From Rhizophagus clarus (Eukaryota; Glomeromycota; Glomeromycetes; Glomerales; Glomeraceae), in NCBI GenBank assembly GCA_015698045.1, contig BLAL01000027.1, positions 374,501 to 438,500 of the forward strand: DNA of 64,000 nucleotides, given 5' to 3'. The notes beneath the pieces were generated by a model. The model saw only the letters and a list, made by a program, of their open reading frames with translations, did no database searches and was not told the DNA's origin. The position numbers and the translations under genes are program-made. Within the stretch, counting starts at the first letter, position 1. Each line of letters opens with the position of its first letter. Below, piece after piece: positions 60,390-64,000 of this stretch.

Positions 60390-62290
60390 CAAATAAAAAA
60401 AAGAAAAAATAAAAGAAACAAACCACTAAATACTATTAAATTAATTAATTAAAATATTAATTAGAGTCAATTGACAAAAATTTAATAATATCCAGTTTAT
60501 TATTAGATAACTTGTTCAAAAATTTCTTTTTTTTCTTCTTGTCTTTCAATTTTTTCAAAATCTTTGTTAGTTCTTGAAAGGTTTGGAATTAGAGGCATAT
60601 CAGAAATCAGCAGATTTCCTTCAATTAGTAGCCCTTACCCCCCACCTCCTACCTGATCGTATTTTGATTAGTTAAAAAAATATATAATAATATATATAAA
60701 TATATTTATATAAATAACTCGTGATCTAGTAATCCAATTTTTATGAATTATTTTTTGTTTTATAGCTTTTAATAAGCTCTACAAAATAAAAAAATGTTTA
60801 GTTAAATTGAGCTATTAGATGGCAAGATAATTACAAAAAACTATTTTAATATATAAATAATAATAATATATTATATATATTATATAATTTATAGCCAATC
60901 ATAGGAACCTGATTTTTAGATTAGTTCTCAACCCCCTATTAAATTAGCTGATTTCTGGCACACCTCTTAGTATTTACATCATTATAATTGAAATTAAATT
61001 TTATCTGTTAATAAAATTTTATATTTTAATATTTTTTTAAAGTAGATTACAATATTACAATAAAAAACTTTTTACCTATTTGAAAATACTTAAGAACTTT
61101 TATTAAATAATTATTAAAAATATCTAATAGTTGAATATAATTTCTTAATTATCAAAACACAAATCTTAAAAAAAATCATTTAAAAATAAATAGAACTATT
61201 TTTATTTTTTTTCTTTATTGTAAAAACCAGTGTTTTAAGAATCATCATATCTCTTAGTTGCTTAAAGAATACTGCTAAATATCTTTTTTAAAAAAAATAA
61301 GAGTGAAAAATAATAGACAGATTTTAATTTAAAGTATTTGATATTTCCTCTACTTCTTAATAGTCATAAATATTAAATTACCTTATCAGCCACTAGTCAT
61401 ATTATGAAAAAAGGTAGGAAAATTTTTTTTATTAAGGTTTGCAAAAATAAATTTATGGTACAATATCCTTTTTAAATATAGAATATACTCATATCCGCCG
61501 ATTTTCAAAATTAACAAAATTAGCTTAAATTAAGGAATTTGATGATAATTAGATAAAAATTAAGTTAAATAAAAGGATCACTCTTGTGCTACATGATCAT
61601 ATGACACAAATATCGAGAAATTACTTCAACAAAAGTAGCGTTAAAAAATTTTTTTCTTTCGTAAACTCCATATTAAACTTCTCATCAACTTCCCCATCAA
61701 ACTTTTCTACCAGTTTTTACATTATATAAGTTAAGAATTTTGGCAAGTATATTAGTAGTTATTTTACATTAAATATAACTTAGAGCTATTTTTTTATTTT
61801 TTTTTCAATAGTTTATAAAAAAAAATTTATTTAGGCAGCAAAATTATTCAAAAATAATCTTTCAATAAATAAATAATTCTAAGATTAATAACAATATTTT
61901 AGTGAATTTAAATTATATATTGATTAGTTTATTTAGTTAAAATCTATTTGATATTCGTTATTAATTATTTTTCAATCAATTTTTTTTCGTTAAATCATTA
62001 TTCTGGTGCTTATTCTTACTTTTTTTTTTTAAATAAACTAATTTTATAATATTTTTATTCCTTTTTTTAGAAATTTCTTCTACTAGTTTCAGGTTAAAGA
62101 GGTAAATTTTTTTGGAAAAAGTCTTAAAAGTTTTTTTAAGTATTTTTTTGGCTTATTTTTTCTTATGTAGAATCGATTTTAATTGGTACTGCGCTACATA
62201 ATTGATGATCGGCAAATTCCTCAAATTGGCGCATATGTTTATAAAAATCTTGAAATTTTAGGTGATGTTGATTTGATATAAATATAATAT
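60390..62290. other. Gene-free AT-rich DNA
   Basis: About 1.9 kb at roughly 80% AT right of the LTR element. No frame, RNA gene or element ends recognised. Confidence 0.55.
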
Positions 62291-62309
62291 AATATTTAGG
62301 TTATAGCGG

Positions 62310-62880
62310 TATCGATGTTGAAGATGATATTTTTACGATATTGATAGTATGTCATCACGATATTATTACAACTTATTGCAATGATATCGTAACAATATCT
62401 TTGTAAAGAAATATCCTATTATCATCATATTGATATTACTACTATGACGATGATTTTCAAAAAAAATTGTCATGATATCACCACAATTATTGATAATATT
62501 GCTACTATGATAATGATTTTCAACAATATTGATTTTGCATTGTCACAATATCACCACAATTATTGCGATGATATCGTAACAATATCTTCACAAAAGAAAT
62601 ATCCTATCATCATCATTTCGTTATTGCTACTATAATAATGATTTTTAAAAAAATTAATTTTTTTAATGATATTGATTTTGTGTTGTTACAATATCACCAC
62701 AATTATTGCAACGGTATCGAATGATATCTTCACAAAGAAATATCCTATTGTCATCATTTCAGTATTACTACTATGACGATGATTTTTTAATAATATTTTA
62801 ATGATATTAATTTTGCATCGTCATGATATTGCCACAAGTCATCATTTTGAAATTGCTACTATGACATTACAATGCTTTCG
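62310..62880. repeat. Imperfect long tandem repeat, about 145-190 bp units
   Basis: Three to four diverged units built from ATATCACCACAATTATTG, GATATCGTAACAATATCTTC, AAAGAAATATCCTAT and TACTACTATGACGATGATTTT. The landmark AAAGAAATATCCTAT recurs at about 62,405, 62,593 and 62,736. Units are rich in ATATC/GATAT palindromes. Confidence 0.7.
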
Positions 62881-63250
62881 TCATATGATATACATGGTTT
62901 CGGTCTTGATCAGATAATCTTTTTTTAAAAATATTTATAAATGATCTAATTACATTTATTAAAAAACTGATATACCGTATATTTGTTTCATATTTCTATT
63001 AGTAAATAAACTAAGTATTTCTTTTTGAATTATTAAATATTTATCATTAGAAAATTTAGTCACAAATAAGAACATATGATAATAATAATAATTAGTTTTC
63101 GGAATATAGAATCGCGCATGAATGCATATTTATTAAAAAAACTTTTGTCTTTGACTGGTTCATCCAAAAGTTCAGTAACAAAAAAGATAAAATAAAAAAG
63201 AAACATTAGTTATGTTTCTTCAATATATTAAAAAATCTCTCCTCTCAGAA
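62881..63250. other. Gene-free AT-rich DNA
   Basis: No feature seen. Confidence 0.5.
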
Positions 63251-63261
63251 TTACAATAATT

Positions 63262-63515
63262 TTAAATCAGAGTTCATCCAAAATCTGGCAACCTAAAAAA
63301 AAAGAAGGAATGTTTAGTAACGTTTCTTAGAAAATATAACAAAAAACACGCTTTCCAACATCCTTTTTACCTAAATTCAAAAGTCTGGGTTCGTAATTTT
63401 TGTCTGACAACCTAAAAAAAAGAAGAAAGAAATGGTAGTTTCTTAAAGAAAAAAATATACGAAAAATCCCCTCTCCTCTTACCTTAATTCTAAATTCTGG
63501 TTTTAACATTTCAGT
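63262..63515 (-). repeat. Short diverged copy of the exon-like satellite
   Basis: Two to three minus-strand units. One reads TTTTTTTTAG, then GTTGTCAGACAAAAATTACG..., ending AATTTAG before GTAAAAAGG. The neighbour ends in GAATTAAG before GTAAGAGGAGAGG. The layout (acceptor, short core, donor) and the reading (LSDKNYEPRL; EFRIK) match the arrays at 43.8 and 57.1 kb at low identity. Confidence 0.6.
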
Positions 63516-63529
63516 ATTCATAATTCATT

Positions 63530-63884
63530 TATTCTTTTTAATAACGAAATAAATAAAATAATTTTTTTTATAGAAAAAAATGAAAAAAAAGTTTTTTTTT
63601 TTAAAAAATAAAAAATAAAAAAATAAAGTTTTTAAATGAAAAAAAAATGGTTTAAAAAATCGAAAAAAAATTTTTTTTTTTTAAAAAAAAGTGAATGAAT
63701 TCGGCTTAAGAAAAGTTATCTTTTTAAAAATGATCAATGAACCAAATATTTTTTAATGCAAAAGTATCAATATATAGAACCTTAAACTTTTAAAAAAAAA
63801 TAAGAAAAATTCGTTCAAATTTTTCTTGATACTGTAAATTTTAATTAAATTATTAAAAATTGTGTATCATTAATTTCGATATGC
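63530..63884. other. Homopolymer-rich spacer
   Basis: A/T homopolymer runs; nothing recognised. Confidence 0.5.
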
Positions 63885-64000
63885 TTATTTCTCTACTTGT
63901 TCAGCATTTTGGAAAATCATTAAACCAGCGGGCATTATAAGGTCTAATTTTCCGCTGAATACTTTTTTCATTGGAAAGGCCTCCGCTATACTCAAAAATG
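63885..64000 (-). CDS. Possible 3' end of a gene cut by the window edge
   Basis: The minus strand from the right edge to a TAA at 63885-63887 is open for 38 codons (LSIAEAFPMKKVFSGKLD, then LIMPAGLMIFQNAEQVEK). The GC content here is clearly higher than in the preceding spacer, which suggests coding. It is too short to identify, and another frame is also partly open. Confidence 0.35.
   Translation of the reverse strand, partial: FLSIAEAFPMKKVFSGKLDLIMPAGLMIFQNAEQVEK

Noticed and set aside
1-64000. tRNA or rRNA genes
   Set aside because: I scanned for cloverleaf B-box-like sequence and rRNA-like blocks and saw none I could support.

Overview
The window looks like nuclear DNA of a very AT-rich filamentous fungus. 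The best guess is an arbuscular mycorrhizal fungus of the Rhizophagus type (Glomeromycotina). The reasons are short GT-AG introns (about 60-250 bp), poly-T/poly-A rich spacers, Asn/Gln/Ser-rich proteins, an F-box/LRR protein, a hybrid histidine kinase, a fungal DUF3712 membrane protein, a sphingolipid desaturase and a heavy load of decayed transposons. The species call is inference; no marker gene was seen.

Layout. 1-38 kb is gene-bearing and loosely packed: a low-complexity hypothetical protein (0.7-2.4 kb); a three-exon hybrid histidine kinase (4.2-7.7 kb); a six-exon membrane UDP-glycosyltransferase (8.6-10.8 kb); a four-exon secreted, probably GPI-anchored wall protein (12.1-13.0 kb); an F-box/LRR protein on the minus strand (14.1-16.2 kb); a small two-TM protein (17.6-18.1 kb); a DUF3712 type II membrane protein (19.0-22.4 kb); a ten-exon DPH7 diphthine methylesterase reconstructed exon by exon (22.8-24.6 kb); a CsbD-like hydrophilic protein on the minus strand (28.8-29.3 kb); a one-TM protein (34.7-35.1 kb); and a two-exon sphingolipid delta-4 desaturase (36.5-37.9 kb). 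The genes are single-copy housekeeping, signalling or surface genes and form no obvious cluster.

38.7-64 kb is transposon territory. It is dominated by one Ty3/Gypsy LTR retrotransposon on the minus strand, 40,022-60,385. It has both LTRs (608 and 617 bp), a 4-bp target duplication, a primer binding site and a polypurine tract. Its length is swollen by nested insertions: a hAT DNA transposon (48.2-51.6 kb) at the end of pol and a MITE-like element with 8-bp target duplications (56.6-58.5 kb) inside gag. The region between pol and the 3' LTR is very long. It holds a 21-copy satellite, purine-rich repeats, a spliced antisense ORF and a further coding remnant.

Most interesting: (1) the retrotransposon Pol carries a Nudix-hydrolase domain between gag and protease; (2) gag meets pol at a CUU-UAA-A junction resembling a +1 programmed frameshift; (3) the stop codons I could place in gag-pol are all CAA/CAG/CGA to TAA/TAG/TGA changes, and the two LTRs differ only by transitions in the part compared, a cytosine-deamination or RIP-like signature; (4) three separate arrays share an exon-like 41-base core flanked by splice acceptor and donor sequences.
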